A DNA stretch of 64,000 nucleotides from NCBI GenBank assembly GCA_934309475.1, contig CAKRDK010000001.1, forward strand, positions 1 through 64,000, given 5' to 3'. The notes beneath the pieces are model-generated. The model did not search any database and was not told where the DNA came from. It was given only the letters and a program-made list of their open reading frames with translations. This document shows positions 1-9,495 of this stretch, piece after piece. Both the position numbers and the translations under genes were made by a program. Source of the DNA: an uncultured Roseburia sp. (GTDB lineage Bacteria > Bacillota > Clostridia > Lachnospirales > Lachnospiraceae). Each line of letters starts with the position of its first letter. Positions within the stretch are counted from its first letter, which is position 1.

Positions 1-1
1 T

Positions 2-1717
2 TACTATACGTTAATCCGTAATGCAGCACGTGTGGTTGCAACCGTTTCAAATGCAGAGACAGGGGAAGTATACCTGACAAAAGAGAGCGGCGAAGGAACA
101 GCAGCATTCTACAATGCAAGTGGGGCAAGCTGGGAAAATACGCTTGCAAGCACAGCCCTTGACTGGAAGGGAACAGACGCAGATGGAAAACCACTTGCGG
201 AGGGAACAAAAGTAAATATTACGGTAACTGCAGTTCCATCTTATTATAATGGCATTGCGTTAGAGGATTTGACCGGAAAAGGATTAAGCTTTACGGTTCC
301 AATGACAATTGATAATACGGCACCGAAGGTAACAAAGGTGGAAAGCAGCGGTGACGGAAAGATGGCACTTACTGTTTCCGATAACCGTTATGTGGCAACT
401 GTAAAATTATATGCAAGTGATAAGAAGACGGTACTTAACTCTTATGCCATGAACCAGACACAGATTGGCAGTGAGACAACTGTGACGACCGATTACCCAT
501 CAAGTGTCTTCTATGTTAAAGTATTTGACTATGCAGGAAATTATACGACTTACCGTATCAATAATAGCGGACATGAGGATACCGATGTGGCAGAAAGCAT
601 CACATTGAATCAGACAGAACTCAGCATGTTAAAGGGTGGCACAGCGCAGATGACAGCTACGGTTGGACCGGAGTATATTACAGATGATTCTGTAACATGG
701 AAGTCATCCGATGAGTCGGTTGTTACAATTGATGCAAACGGTATTGTGACAGCAAACGGTGACGGAACAGCCGTTATCACAGCGACAACCGTGAAAAACG
801 GAGCAGACGGAATACCGTTGACGGCTGAATGTAATGTGACAGTAGAAACATTATCCGTTGGATTAAACGGTATCGTATGGGATGAAAACGGAGCAGTATA
901 CTGGTCTTCATTCGACAGTTCTGATACTTCCTCTTACAATAAGATTTCAGAAGAGCAGAGCTACAAATATATGTCCGCTGCACAGGTTGGCGATAAGCTG
1001 ATTGCAGCAACCTATGATACATCACAGACATCCGATATTTACCTGATTGACCCGGCAAACGGATATGGTGCAACGAAGTTGAATAATACACAGTGGTGTA
1101 CCGATATGGCATACAGTTCTTCAACAGGACTTCTCTACGCAACTTGTGGACCATATGTTCAGGTAATTGATGCAGCAACAGGTGAAAGCCTTGGTAATTT
1201 GAACTTTGCTTCTAAACTTGGCGAAGAATATCTTGTCGGCGTTGCGTATGCAGGTACCACACAGTATGATGAGACACATCTGATGGATATCTTCTATGCA
1301 GTATCCGATGCGGGTAATTTATACCAGCTTGCATATGTAGTTGATTTGGGAACCATCTTTGTAAAAGTAGGTACAACGGGAGCCACCACCAATGGCAAAT
1401 GGTATTACAATTCTCTCTACTATGATTCAGATGCAGATTATCTGTTCTGGGCAATGTATGATGGAAGTAATAACACAACGTTGTATGCAATCAAGGATAT
1501 TTATAATGGAGCCGACCAGGATGATACCGTTCTTACATATGAATTAGGAAAATTCCCGGATGGTGTATGGCCGGTTGCAGGATTGTATCAGTGGGATGAG
1601 ACGAGCCAGACTTCTGTGACGGAGGGCGTTCTTGCAAAGACTACAAATGTAGAAGTGGAACAGGGAACCCTTGCAGAGAGTGTACCGGCATTGGATCGCC
1701 CGGTTCAGGGAAAATAG
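2..1717 (+). CDS. C-terminal part of a large secreted surface protein (probable subtilase-type tail), 5' truncated
   Basis: The frame is open from base 2, so the gene begins outside the window; the GTG at 32 is only an internal codon. The visible 571 residues hold, in order: a beta-sandwich segment with a 'DWKGTDADGKPLAEGT' type motif ending in 'TIDNTAPKV', which is typical of the Fn3-like domains after the catalytic part of lactocepin/C5a-peptidase subtilases; a group 2 bacterial Ig-like (BIG2) domain (start 'ESITLNQTELSMLKGG', end 'ECNVTV'); and a C-terminal region of short beta-rich repeats (IDPANGYG, IDAATGESLG) like a beta-propeller. No catalytic residues fall in the window, so the protease assignment is inferred from the accessory domains. 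It ends 17 bases before the next gene, which is also a surface protein. Could instead be a non-enzymatic adhesin. Confidence 0.6.
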   Translation, partial: YYTLIRNAARVVATVSNAETGEVYLTKESGEGTAAFYNASGASWENTLASTALDWKGTDADGKPLAEGTKVNITVTAVPSYYNGIALEDLTGKGLSFTVPMTIDNTAPKVTKVESSGDGKMALTVSDNRYVATVKLYASDKKTVLNSYAMNQTQIGSETTVTTDYPSSVFYVKVFDYAGNYTTYRINNSGHEDTDVAESITLNQTELSMLKGGTAQMTATVGPEYITDDSVTWKSSDESVVTIDANGIVTANGDGTAVITATTVKNGADGIPLTAECNVTVETLSVGLNGIVWDENGAVYWSSFDSSDTSSYNKISEEQSYKYMSAAQVGDKLIAATYDTSQTSDIYLIDPANGYGATKLNNTQWCTDMAYSSSTGLLYATCGPYVQVIDAATGESLGNLNFASKLGEEYLVGVAYAGTTQYDETHLMDIFYAVSDAGNLYQLAYVVDLGTIFVKVGTTGATTNGKWYYNSLYYDSDADYLFWAMYDGSNNTTLYAIKDIYNGADQDDTVLTYELGKFPDGVWPVAGLYQWDETSQTSVTEGVLAKTTNVEVEQGTLAESVPALDRPVQGK

Positions 1718-1734
1718 AAAGGAATATCAGATAA

Positions 1735-2922
1735 ATGAAACATTTGAATAAAATTTTATGTGGACTTCTGTTTTCTTTCACGCTGTTGGCTGGCTCAGTG
1801 CCGGCCATGGCGGATGAAGCTGTAATTTCAACAAAGGCAGATGCAGACGGAAAGACCGTTACGGTTGAAGTGACGGCAGAAGCCGGAACAGAGATTACAA
1901 GCGGACGTGTTGTTGTTTCTTATGACGAGGATTTGTTGACATTAAAGACAGTTGAGACCGCGGATACATGGGAAGCAGAAGATGTGAACACAGACACGGA
2001 AGAAAGTGTCTCCTACGCATTTGCAGATGCAAAGGGAAGCAGTAAGGGCGGAGATATCATGACGCTTACCTTCCTTGCAAAAGACGCTGCCAATGGTAAG
2101 AAAGCAACGATTCAGACAGAAGTGAAAGAACTTTACAATGCAGACACGGCATTAGAGCAGAGCGGAAAAACAGAAAAAGTTTCTGTGACACCGAGCTGGA
2201 AAGACGAAAACAAGAATGATAATAAGGATAATGACGACAAGAAAGATGGCACGGAGGAACCTGCTACGATGGATGACACGGTAACGCCAACGAATTTGTC
2301 GGATGTTCTGATTGGACAGATTCAGAGCGCAGCAGACGGAGCAACAATCTCTGTAAATATAAGCGCATCGGAGGAAGTGATTCCGGCAAGTGTATTTGAA
2401 GCATTAAAAGGCAAAAATGTCACCTTGGAATTCCACCTCGAAAATGGTGTGATCTGGAGAGTAAATGGTACGAAGATTACCGAGGCAAAAGAGATTGATT
2501 TAGGTGTTACGCTGAATACGGCAAACATTCCGGAAGCGGTATTAAAGACCATCACAGATGATGGAATCTCCTATGAGATGCAGTTCTCCTTAGATTTTGC
2601 GGGAGACCTTGGCGGTACCTTTGAATTGTCTATTCCGGTTGGAAGCAAAGGCGCAGGATTGTACGGTAACTTATATTATTACAATCCGGCTAAGAGAGCA
2701 TTAGAGTACATGCAGACCGATACGGTAGCAGAAAGCGGTATGGTAACCTATTCCTTCACACATGCATCCGATTATGTCATTGCAGTCAGCACGACAAACG
2801 GTGCCGAGGTGAATACGGTAAAGACGGGCGATGACACCTCCGTTGCAGGATACATTTTACTCCTTTGTGGAGCAGCTGTTGTATTTGCTGCAGCCGTAAA
2901 AAGAAGAAAAATCGCACGCTAG
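1735..2922 (+). CDS. Cohesin-domain-like secreted protein with C-terminal wall-sorting-like tail
   Basis: 395 residues. An N-terminal signal peptide ends near 'SVPAMADEA' (about residue 26). Residues 30-150 resemble a cohesin/carbohydrate-binding fold: a beta-rich stretch with 'SGRVVVSYDEDLLTLKTVE' and 'GGDIMTLTFLAKD', typical of cohesin-like domains in Clostridia. An Asn/Lys/Asp-rich linker (about 160-178) follows, then a second beta domain. The tail is 'NTVKTGDDTSVAG', a hydrophobic run of about 17 residues, and 'KRRKIAR': the layout of a sortase signal, with VKTGD in place of the more usual PKTGD. It is 17 bases after the truncated gene and probably co-transcribed. Ligand unknown; no dockerin is visible in the window, so a cellulosome role is not implied. 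Confidence 0.7.
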   Translation: MKHLNKILCGLLFSFTLLAGSVPAMADEAVISTKADADGKTVTVEVTAEAGTEITSGRVVVSYDEDLLTLKTVETADTWEAEDVNTDTEESVSYAFADAKGSSKGGDIMTLTFLAKDAANGKKATIQTEVKELYNADTALEQSGKTEKVSVTPSWKDENKNDNKDNDDKKDGTEEPATMDDTVTPTNLSDVLIGQIQSAADGATISVNISASEEVIPASVFEALKGKNVTLEFHLENGVIWRVNGTKITEAKEIDLGVTLNTANIPEAVLKTITDDGISYEMQFSLDFAGDLGGTFELSIPVGSKGAGLYGNLYYYNPAKRALEYMQTDTVAESGMVTYSFTHASDYVIAVSTTNGAEVNTVKTGDDTSVAGYILLLCGAAVVFAAAVKRRKIAR

Positions 2923-3010
2923 GAAGCTAAAAACCTAAGAAATATCAGAAAAAGGCTTGCAATTTATATGGTAAAGTGTTAATCTATTTATTGATAACAC
3001 GGTGACTAAG

Positions 3011-3038
3011 TTGAGAGAGGACATATGTCCTCTCTCAA
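3011..3038. repeat. 28-bp perfect palindrome in front of rimP
   Basis: The left arm TTGAGAGAGGACAT is followed at once by its exact reverse complement. In RNA it would fold into a 12-13 bp hairpin with almost no loop. It sits 46 bases before the rimP start. Only TT follows it, so it is a poor intrinsic terminator for the surface-protein operon; a dimeric-protein operator or an mRNA 5' stabiliser are alternatives. A weak promoter-like TTGCAA at 2957 lies upstream. Confidence 0.7.
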
Positions 3039-3083
3039 TTCACGTTATGAAAGAAAAAATTGAATAAGGAAAGAGGTGTGCAA

Positions 3084-3551
3084 ATGTCAAAAAAAGAACA
3101 GTATGAAGCACGGACCGAGGAATTGATTCAGCCGATTGTTGACAGAATGAATTTTGAGTTAGTTGATGTGGAGTATGTGAAGGAAGGCAGCGTCTGGTAT
3201 TTACGTGCCTATATTGACAAAGAGGGCGGCATCACAGTAAATGATTGTGAAGCAGTTGCCCGCGAAATGAATGAGATTCTCGACCGGGAAGATTATGTAG
3301 AAGGTTCTTATACATTTGAAGTAAGTTCACCTGGTCTTGGACGACCATTGAAGAAAGAGAAAGACTATAAGCGGAGCATGGGAAAAGAGATTGAGATTCG
3401 GACTTACCGGGCAATCAACCGTGAAAAAGAATTCCGCGGAATTTTAAAAGCATATGATGATGCTTCTGTCACAATTGAGACGGAAGATGAGACAGAGATG
3501 AAATTTGAAAAAACGGAAATTGCATTAATTCGTTTAGCATTAGATTTTTAA
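3084..3551 (+). CDS. rimP: Ribosome maturation factor RimP
   Basis: 155 residues, the usual family length. RimP binds the 30S subunit during assembly of its head region (S12 and neighbours) in the cytoplasm. The sequence shows the family pattern: an N-terminal alpha/beta domain ('IDKEGGITVNDCEAVAREM') with the conserved 'EVSSPGLGRPL' turn, then a C-terminal SH3-like barrel ending in an acidic/basic strand region. The reading frame opens at a TTG at 3060, but that codon lies before the Shine-Dalgarno AAGAGGTG at about 3071-3078, so ATG 3084 is preferred. First gene of the nusA-infB operon, 43 bases before nusA, the standard order in Firmicutes. Confidence 0.95.
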   Translation: MSKKEQYEARTEELIQPIVDRMNFELVDVEYVKEGSVWYLRAYIDKEGGITVNDCEAVAREMNEILDREDYVEGSYTFEVSSPGLGRPLKKEKDYKRSMGKEIEIRTYRAINREKEFRGILKAYDDASVTIETEDETEMKFEKTEIALIRLALDF

Positions 3552-3594
3552 CGTCAGGAAAAAGACAACGCAAAATTAAAGGAGGATGTGGAAA

Positions 3595-4767
3595 ATGAGT
3601 GGGAACCACGAATTATTAGAAGCGTTAAATATATTAGAGCAGGAGAAAAACATCAGCAAAGATACATTATTAGAGGCAATTGAGAATTCTCTTGTGACAG
3701 CATGCAAAAACCATTTTGGAAAATCAGAGAATGTAAAAGTATATATTGATCCGGATACCTGTGAGTTTAATGTATACCAGGAGAAAACAGTTGTGGAGAC
3801 TGTGGAAGATCCTGTACTTGAAATCAGTCTTGTAAATGCAAAGATGATTGACTCTAAATTTGAAATCGGTGATGTGGTAAAAGTGGAAGTAAAATCCAAA
3901 GAGTTTGGACGTATCGCAACACAGAATGCCAAAAACGTTATCTTACAGAAGATCAGAGAAGAAGAAAGAAAAGTATTATACGATCAGTATTACAGCCTTG
4001 AAAAAGATGTTGTGACAGGTATTGTACAGCGCTATGTTGGAAAGAATGTCAGCATCAACCTTGGCAAGGTAGACGCTATCTTGACAGAGAATGAGCAGGT
4101 GAAGGGTGAGGTATTCCAGCCGACAGAACGTATCAAAGTATATATTCTGGAAGTAAAATCAACTTCAAAAGGACCAAAGATTCTTGTTTCAAGAACACAT
4201 CCGGAACTTGTGAAACGTCTTTTTGAATCTGAAGTTGCAGAGGTTCGTGAGGGAATCGTTGAAATCAAGGCAATCGCAAGAGAAGCCGGAAGCAGAACAA
4301 AGATTGCAGTATGGTCAAATGAACCTGATGTAGATCCGGTTGGAGCATGTGTCGGAATGAACGGAGCACGTGTCAATGCAATCGTCAACGAACTTCGTGG
4401 CGAGAAAATCGACATCATCACATGGAATGAGAATCCGGCTATGATGATTGAGAATGCATTAAGCCCAGCAAAAGTTATTTCTGTTATCGCAGATGCAGAA
4501 GAAAAAACTGCAAAGGTAGTTGTGCCTGATTACCAGTTATCCTTAGCAATCGGTAAAGAAGGACAGAATGCGAGACTTGCAGCACGTCTGACAGGATTTA
4601 AGATTGACATTAAGAGCGAGACACAGGCAAGAGAATCCGGTGACTTCATGGATTATGAGAATGATTATGAAGATGATGAATATTATGAAGATGGTGAGTA
4701 CAGCGAGAAATCATACAGTGATGACGAGGCTGTAGAGGCAGTAAAGACCGAAGAGGTTGAAGAATAA
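3595..4767 (+). CDS. nusA: Transcription termination/antitermination factor NusA
   Basis: 390 residues, the short Firmicute form without the C-terminal acidic repeats of E. coli. NusA binds RNA polymerase near the RNA exit channel and modulates pausing, intrinsic termination and antitermination. In order: N-terminal polymerase-binding domain (about 1-125), S1 domain (about 130-200), KH1 with '[17 protein letters not shown]', KH2 with '[18 protein letters not shown]', and a very acidic tail (about 355-390, many D/E/Y). An in-frame ATG at 3586 overlaps the Shine-Dalgarno GGAGG at 3581-3585, so ATG 3595 is the likelier start. The stop overlaps the ylxR start by one base (TAATG), so the two are translationally coupled. 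Confidence 0.96.
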   Translation: MSGNHELLEALNILEQEKNISKDTLLEAIENSLVTACKNHFGKSENVKVYIDPDTCEFNVYQEKTVVETVEDPVLEISLVNAKMIDSKFEIGDVVKVEVKSKEFGRIATQNAKNVILQKIREEERKVLYDQYYSLEKDVVTGIVQRYVGKNVSINLGKVDAILTENEQVKGEVFQPTERIKVYILEVKSTSKGPKILVSRTHPELVKRLFESEVAEVREGIVEIKAIAREAGSRTKIAVWSNEPDVDPVGACVGMNGARVNAIVNELRGEKIDIITWNENPAMMIENALSPAKVISVIADAEEKTAKVVVPDYQLSLAIGKEGQNARLAARLTGFKIDIKSETQARESGDFMDYENDYEDDEYYEDGEYSEKSYSDDEAVEAVKTEEVEE

Positions 4768-5075
4768 TGACCGGGAAAAAGATTCCAATGCGCCAGTGCA
4801 TCGGCTGTGGTGAGATGAAACCGAAGAAAGACATGATTCGTATTTTAAAGGTGACAGACAAGACAGCCGGAGAGGATGGCATGGGAGAAAAAGAAGAAAT
4901 CATTTTAGATGCAACTGGAAGGAAAAACGGAAGGGGCGCTTACATCTGCATGTCAGGAGAGTGCCTTAAGAAAGCAATCAAGGGAAAAGGGTTAGAACGT
5001 TCCTTTAAGAGACCGATTCCTCAGGAAGTGTATGAGATGCTGACAAAGGAGATGGAAGAGCTTGAGAGCAGATAA
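4767..5075 (+). CDS. ylxR: YlxR/RnpM family RNA-binding protein (DUF448)
   Basis: 102 residues. Small basic protein found next to nusA in most Firmicutes; in Bacillus subtilis it has been linked to RNase P RNA binding and modulation (RnpM). The signature is clear: 'MRQCIGCGEMKPKKDMIRI' at the N-terminus, then 'GRKNGRGAYIC' and a C-terminal helix with 'CLKKAIKGKGLERSF'. The two CxxC-like cysteines of the 'CIGCG' turn are present. It starts on the last base of the nusA stop codon and overlaps ylxQ by 14 bases, so it should be made from the same message at a linked rate. Confidence 0.92.
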   Translation: MTGKKIPMRQCIGCGEMKPKKDMIRILKVTDKTAGEDGMGEKEEIILDATGRKNGRGAYICMSGECLKKAIKGKGLERSFKRPIPQEVYEMLTKEMEELESR

Positions 5076-5400
5076 GGTTTTATCCATGTTAGGAATTGCG
5101 GCAAAGTCCGGGAGTATCGCGAGTGGTGAATTTTCCACCGAAAAAGCTGTTAAAGAGGGAAAAGCATATCTCGTAATCGTGGCAGGAGATGCCTCTGAGA
5201 ATACGAAGAAAAGTTTTCGCAACATGACAGATTTTTATGAAGTTCCAATGTATGTATATGCTGATAAAGAAGTGTTAGGACATTGTATCGGAAAAGAATT
5301 CCGAGCTTCTCTCGCAGTCACAAACGAAGGACTTGCAAAATCAGTGGAAAAAAATTTGAAACTGACAACAACAACAGAATCTGAATCATGGAGGAGTTAA
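5062..5400 (+). CDS. ylxQ: YlxQ, L7Ae/L30e-family ribosomal-like protein
   Basis: 112 residues starting at TTG 5062, inside the end of ylxR; GGAGATGGAAG just upstream can serve as ribosome site. The fold signature is L7Ae/L30e (kink-turn RNA binding): '[18 protein letters not shown]', '[17 protein letters not shown]', then '[19 protein letters not shown]'. B. subtilis YlxQ binds kink-turn RNA in vitro; its cellular target is not settled. The C-terminal tail ([11 protein letters not shown]) is not conserved and runs into the infB ribosome site. The standard place between ylxR and infB supports the name. Confidence 0.92.
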   Translation: MRADKVLSMLGIAAKSGSIASGEFSTEKAVKEGKAYLVIVAGDASENTKKSFRNMTDFYEVPMYVYADKEVLGHCIGKEFRASLAVTNEGLAKSVEKNLKLTTTTESESWRS

Positions 5401-5405
5401 GATAT

Positions 5406-8099
5406 ATGGCAAAAATGAGAGTTCATGAGTTAGCAAAAGAATTAGGAATAGAGAGCAAACAGATTATAGAGACATTAAATACAACGGAATACGCTGTAAA
5501 AGCCGCTTCAAGCAATGTGGATGACGCAGCGCAGGAAATTGTCCGTAAAAAATTTGGCAAGAAGCCAGAGACAAAGCCGGAAGTAAAGGCAGAAGCAAAG
5601 CCGGAAGAGGAAAAGACTGCAGAGAGACCAAAGAAAAAATCAAGTATAACAGCGGTCTTTAATCCACAGAATAGTAAACAGGGAACACGTCGTCCGCAGG
5701 GAGACCGTCCACAGAACGGTAACCGTCCGCAGGGGGACAGACCACAGAATAACCGCCCACAGGGAGACCGTCCACAGAACGGTAACCGTCCACAGGGAGA
5801 CAGACCACAGAATAACCGTCCGCAGGGGGACCGTTCACAGAATGGTAACCGCCCACAGGGAGACCGCCCGCAGAACGGTAATCGTCCACAGGGAGATCGT
5901 CCACAGAACAACCGTTATTCAAACGACAGAAGAAATGACAATCGTTCCCAGGGCAATCGTCCACAGGGTAACCGTCCGTATGGAGATCGAAACGGAAGAC
6001 CAAACGGTGACAGAGACAATCAGAGAGGCTTCCAGGGTCAGAGACAGAATGCAAACTATGGTCAGGGAGGCCGCAATGATAACCGCAACAATTCTTACCG
6101 TGGAAAAGACTCTAATTCCGGAAGATTAGACCGTGAAATCGACCGCTTTAACAAGGACGCAGTAAAAGCTGCACCGGAAGAATTACGCGGCAAAGAGTCC
6201 AGAGACCGTGTCAACGACAAGAACCGTAATAATAAGAGAAACGATCATGATGCATTAGGAAAGAAACAGGAACGTTACGTTAATTTAGAGAAGAACGGCG
6301 GCAAGAAGAAACCTCAGCAGCCACAGCCAAAACAGGAAGAAGATGTTATCAAGACATTGACACTTCCGGAGAAATTAACGATTCGTGAACTTGCAGATAA
6401 GATGAAAGTTCAGCCATCTGTTATCGTAAAGAAACTGTTCTTAAAAGGAACCATGGTTACCGTAAACCAGGAAGTAGATTACGATATGGCAGAAGAAATC
6501 GCATTAGAGTTCAACTGCATTTGTGAGCCGGAAGAAAAGATTGATGTTATTGCAGAACTTCTGAAAGAGGAAGAAGATGCAGCCGAGACATTAGTGCCAC
6601 GTCCACCTGTAGTCTGTGTTATGGGTCACGTTGACCACGGTAAGACATCCCTCTTAGATGCCATCCGTTCCACAAGAGTAACAGACCGTGAGGCCGGTGG
6701 TATCACACAGCATATCGGTGCATCTGTGGTATCCATCAACGACCAGAACATTACATTCTTAGATACACCGGGACATGAAGCATTTACTGCAATGCGTATG
6801 CGTGGTGCAAACTCCACAGATATCGCTATCCTTGTAGTTGCAGCCGATGACGGTGTTATGCCACAGACAATCGAGGCAATCAACCATGCGAAAGCAGCCG
6901 GAGTTGAAATTATTGTTGCAATCAATAAGATTGATAAACCAAGTGCAAACATCGAACGTGTAAAACAGGAATTATCAGAGTACGAACTTATTCCGGAAGA
7001 CTGGGGCGGAAGCACCATTTTCTGTCCGGTATCTGCACGTACCGGCGACGGAATCGAGAACTTATTGGAGATGATTCTTCTGACTGCCGAAGTATTAGAG
7101 TTAAAAGCAAATCCAAAACGTCAGGCAAGAGGTCTTGTTATTGAGGCACAGTTAGACAAGGGACGCGGAGCTGTTGCAACCGTATTGGTACAGAAGGGTA
7201 CTCTCCACGTAGGAGATCCGATTGCATGCGGAAGCTGTTATGGTAAAGTACGTGCCATGATTGATGATAAGGGACGCCGCGTAAAAGAAGCAGGACCATC
7301 TACACCGGTAGAGATTCTTGGTTTATCAAGCGTGCCGGATGCAGGTGAGACATTCGTTTCTACTGCTACAGAGAAAGAAGCAAGAGCATTTGCTGAGACC
7401 TATATCTCAGAAGGCAAGAATAAGCTGATTGAAGATACAAAGTCAAAGATGTCCTTAGACGATTTGTTCTCACAGATTCAGTCTGGAAATGTCAAAGAAT
7501 TAAATATTATCGTAAAAGCAGACGTACAGGGTTCTGTGGAAGCGGTAAAACAGTCACTTGTAAAATTATCAAACGAAGAAGTTGTGGTAAAAGTAATCCA
7601 TGGCGGCGTTGGTGCTATCAATGAATCCGATGTTATCTTAGCATCTGCTTCTAATGCAATCATCATTGGATTTAACGTTCGTCCGGATCCTACCGCAAAA
7701 GTAACGGCAGATCGTGAAAATGTAGATGTTCGTCTCTACAAAGTTATCTACAACGCAATCGAAGATGTAGCGGCAGCCATGAAGGGTATGTTAGACCCAA
7801 TCTTCGAGGAGAAGGTAATCGGTCATGCAGAAATCCGTCAGATTTTCAAGGCATCCGGCGTCGGCAACATCGCAGGTTCCTATGTGTTAGACGGTATGTT
7901 CCAGAGAGGATGTAAAGTAAGAATTTCCCGTGAGGGCGAGCAGATTTTCGAAGGCGAGCTTGCATCCTTGAAGAGATTTAAAGATGATGTAAAAGAAGTA
8001 AAAGCAGGCTATGAATGTGGTCTTGTTTTCGAAGGATTTAATGACATTCAGGAACTTGACCAGGTAGAAGCTTACACGATGGTAGAGGTACCTCGCTAA
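5406..8099 (+). CDS. infB: Translation initiation factor IF-2
   Basis: 897 residues. IF-2 is the GTPase that brings fMet-tRNA to the 30S subunit and promotes subunit joining. Layout: N-terminal IF2_N helix domain ('[19 protein letters not shown]'), a long Arg/Gln/Asn/Pro/Gly-rich disordered linker (about 95-290) carrying seven tandem repeats, a second IF2_N domain ('[19 protein letters not shown]'), then the GTPase with G1 GHVDHGKT at 407-414, DTPGHEAF and NKID at 507-510, followed by domains II, III and C2. The frame also opens at ATG 5388, but GGAGG at 5390-5394 is placed to serve ATG 5406. It follows ylxQ by 5 bases. Confidence 0.97.
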   Translation: MAKMRVHELAKELGIESKQIIETLNTTEYAVKAASSNVDDAAQEIVRKKFGKKPETKPEVKAEAKPEEEKTAERPKKKSSITAVFNPQNSKQGTRRPQGDRPQNGNRPQGDRPQNNRPQGDRPQNGNRPQGDRPQNNRPQGDRSQNGNRPQGDRPQNGNRPQGDRPQNNRYSNDRRNDNRSQGNRPQGNRPYGDRNGRPNGDRDNQRGFQGQRQNANYGQGGRNDNRNNSYRGKDSNSGRLDREIDRFNKDAVKAAPEELRGKESRDRVNDKNRNNKRNDHDALGKKQERYVNLEKNGGKKKPQQPQPKQEEDVIKTLTLPEKLTIRELADKMKVQPSVIVKKLFLKGTMVTVNQEVDYDMAEEIALEFNCICEPEEKIDVIAELLKEEEDAAETLVPRPPVVCVMGHVDHGKTSLLDAIRSTRVTDREAGGITQHIGASVVSINDQNITFLDTPGHEAFTAMRMRGANSTDIAILVVAADDGVMPQTIEAINHAKAAGVEIIVAINKIDKPSANIERVKQELSEYELIPEDWGGSTIFCPVSARTGDGIENLLEMILLTAEVLELKANPKRQARGLVIEAQLDKGRGAVATVLVQKGTLHVGDPIACGSCYGKVRAMIDDKGRRVKEAGPSTPVEILGLSSVPDAGETFVSTATEKEARAFAETYISEGKNKLIEDTKSKMSLDDLFSQIQSGNVKELNIIVKADVQGSVEAVKQSLVKLSNEEVVVKVIHGGVGAINESDVILASASNAIIIGFNVRPDPTAKVTADRENVDVRLYKVIYNAIEDVAAAMKGMLDPIFEEKVIGHAEIRQIFKASGVGNIAGSYVLDGMFQRGCKVRISREGEQIFEGELASLKRFKDDVKEVKAGYECGLVFEGFNDIQELDQVEAYTMVEVPR
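5691..5912 (+). repeat. Seven tandem 30/33-bp coding repeats in infB
   Basis: Seven contiguous copies encode the decapeptide/undecapeptide [10 protein letters not shown] or [11 protein letters not shown] (order 11-10-11-10-11-11-10 residues; the fifth has S for the second P). Codons for the same residue differ between copies (CGT/CGC/AGA, CAG constant), so the array is not freshly copied as a whole. After it come degenerate NRPQGNRP and NGDRDN units. Expected to be disordered and positively charged. Copy number may vary between strains by slippage. Confidence 0.95.
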
Positions 8100-8139
8100 G
8101 CTTAAAAGGATTGCTTTTATAGTCGAATGGAGATTATAA

Positions 8140-8529
8140 ATGAGAAAGAACAGTATAAAAAATACAAGAATTAATGGGGAAGTGTTACGCGAACTCAGCA
8201 ATATTATCCGTGGGGAAATCAAAGACCCGCGGATTAATCCAATGACAAGCGTCGTTACCGTTGAGGTGGCCCCGGATTTAAAGACCTGTAAAGCATACAT
8301 CAGTGTGTTGGGTGACGAGGAGTCACAGCAGGCAACCATTGCAGGTTTAAAGAGTGCGGAGGGATTTATCCGCCGCCAGCTTGCAAAATCAATTAATCTG
8401 CGCAATACACCGGAGATTAAGTTTATTTTAGACCAGTCGATTGAATACGGTGTAAAGATGTCAAAAATGATTGACGACGTCACAAAAGACCTTGACGATA
8501 AGAAAGAGGATGAATCCGAAAATGAATAA
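8140..8529 (+). CDS. rbfA: 30S ribosome-binding factor RbfA
   Basis: 129 residues. RbfA is a late 30S assembly factor acting on the 5' end of 16S rRNA, also needed for cold adaptation. The single KH-like domain is complete: 'INGEVLRELSNIIRGEIKDPR', 'VTVEVAPDLKTCKAYISVLG', 'FIRRQLAKSINLRNTPEI', and 'DQSIEYGVKMSKMIDDV', with a short charged tail. Start ATG 8140 is preceded by GGAGA. It lies 40 bases after infB and overlaps nrnA by 8 bases, the normal Firmicute order. Confidence 0.96.
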   Translation: MRKNSIKNTRINGEVLRELSNIIRGEIKDPRINPMTSVVTVEVAPDLKTCKAYISVLGDEESQQATIAGLKSAEGFIRRQLAKSINLRNTPEIKFILDQSIEYGVKMSKMIDDVTKDLDDKKEDESENE

Positions 8530-9490
8530 TTTAGATTCACAGCTAGAGGGAGTTACTACCGTTGCCATTGCAGGTCATGTGAGACCGGATGGGGATTGCG
8601 TAGGCTCCTGCCTTGCAACTTATAATTATATCAGAACGCAGTTTCCACAGATTCAGGCAGTTGTATACTTAGAGCCGATTCCAAACCTTTTTAAGTTCAT
8701 GGCGGGCGCGGATGAGATACGAAATGACTGCTCAGAAGATGTGAGCTATGATTTGTTTATTGCGTTAGACTGCGGCGATTTAGGCAGACTTGGAGCGGCA
8801 GCAAAATATTTTGAGTCGGCCCAAAAGACAGTTTGTATCGACCATCATGTCAGCAATCAGAGCTTTGCGGATGAGAATTATATTTTCCCGGATGCAAGCT
8901 CAACCTCAGAACTTATCTTTGATCTGATTGACACAGACAAGATAACGAAGGAGATTGCAGAGTGTATTTATACCGGAATTGTGCATGATACCGGCGTGTT
9001 CCAGTATTCCTGCACATCGGCACACACGATGGAGATTGCGGGAATTCTGATGGAAAAGGGAATTGATTTTCCAAAGATTGTCGACAAGACATTTTTCGAA
9101 AAGACCTATGAGCAGAACCGTATCTTAGGATGCGCGTTGTTAAAAAGCCAGCTTCATTTAGGTGGAACCTGTATTTCTGCCGTCATCACCAGAAAAGAGA
9201 TGGAAGAGTACGGAGTGCTTCCGAAGCATTTAGAGGGTATTGTGTCGCAGCTTCGTTCCACAAAAGGAGTGGAGACCGCAATTTTCCTCTATGAGAATGA
9301 GGATGGAGCTTACAAGGTAAGCATGCGTTCTGCCAGCGTTGTTGATGTGGCGGAAATTGCAGTGAAATTCGGCGGTGGCGGTCATGCAAGAGCGGCCGGA
9401 ATCACAATGTCAGGAGAACCGGAAGAGATTATGGCAAAATTATTGGAAGAAGTAGAAGCGAAGACTCCGATAAGTGGAAAGGAAAACTAG
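8522..9490 (+). CDS. nrnA: DHH-family oligoribonuclease / pAp phosphatase NrnA
   Basis: 322 residues. NrnA-type proteins degrade 2-5 nt RNAs and hydrolyse 3'-phosphoadenosine 5'-phosphate, using Mn2+. Motifs in order: 'GHVRPDGDCVGS' (metal-binding H and two D), 'ALDCGDLGRLG', 'CIDHHVSNQ' (the DHH), 'GIVHDTGVFQYS', and a C-terminal DHHA1 domain with 'FGGGGHARAAG'. The frame runs upstream to 8471 inside rbfA; ATG 8522 is chosen because AAAGAGGA lies about ten bases before it and because the 8-base overlap with rbfA suits coupling. Confidence 0.94.
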   Translation: MNNLDSQLEGVTTVAIAGHVRPDGDCVGSCLATYNYIRTQFPQIQAVVYLEPIPNLFKFMAGADEIRNDCSEDVSYDLFIALDCGDLGRLGAAAKYFESAQKTVCIDHHVSNQSFADENYIFPDASSTSELIFDLIDTDKITKEIAECIYTGIVHDTGVFQYSCTSAHTMEIAGILMEKGIDFPKIVDKTFFEKTYEQNRILGCALLKSQLHLGGTCISAVITRKEMEEYGVLPKHLEGIVSQLRSTKGVETAIFLYENEDGAYKVSMRSASVVDVAEIAVKFGGGGHARAAGITMSGEPEEIMAKLLEEVEAKTPISGKEN

Positions 9491-9495
9491 ATTTC

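Noticed and set aside
5423..5911. 162-residue reverse frame rich in [11 protein letters not shown] repeats
   Set aside because: It is the mirror of the infB tandem repeats; no ribosome site and infB itself is certain.
5691..5912. Possible CRISPR array
   Set aside because: Units are contiguous, in frame with IF-2, and there are no unique spacers or cas genes.
7887..8540. 217-residue reverse frame over the infB end and rbfA
   Set aside because: Overlaps two certain genes; no ribosome site and no family likeness.
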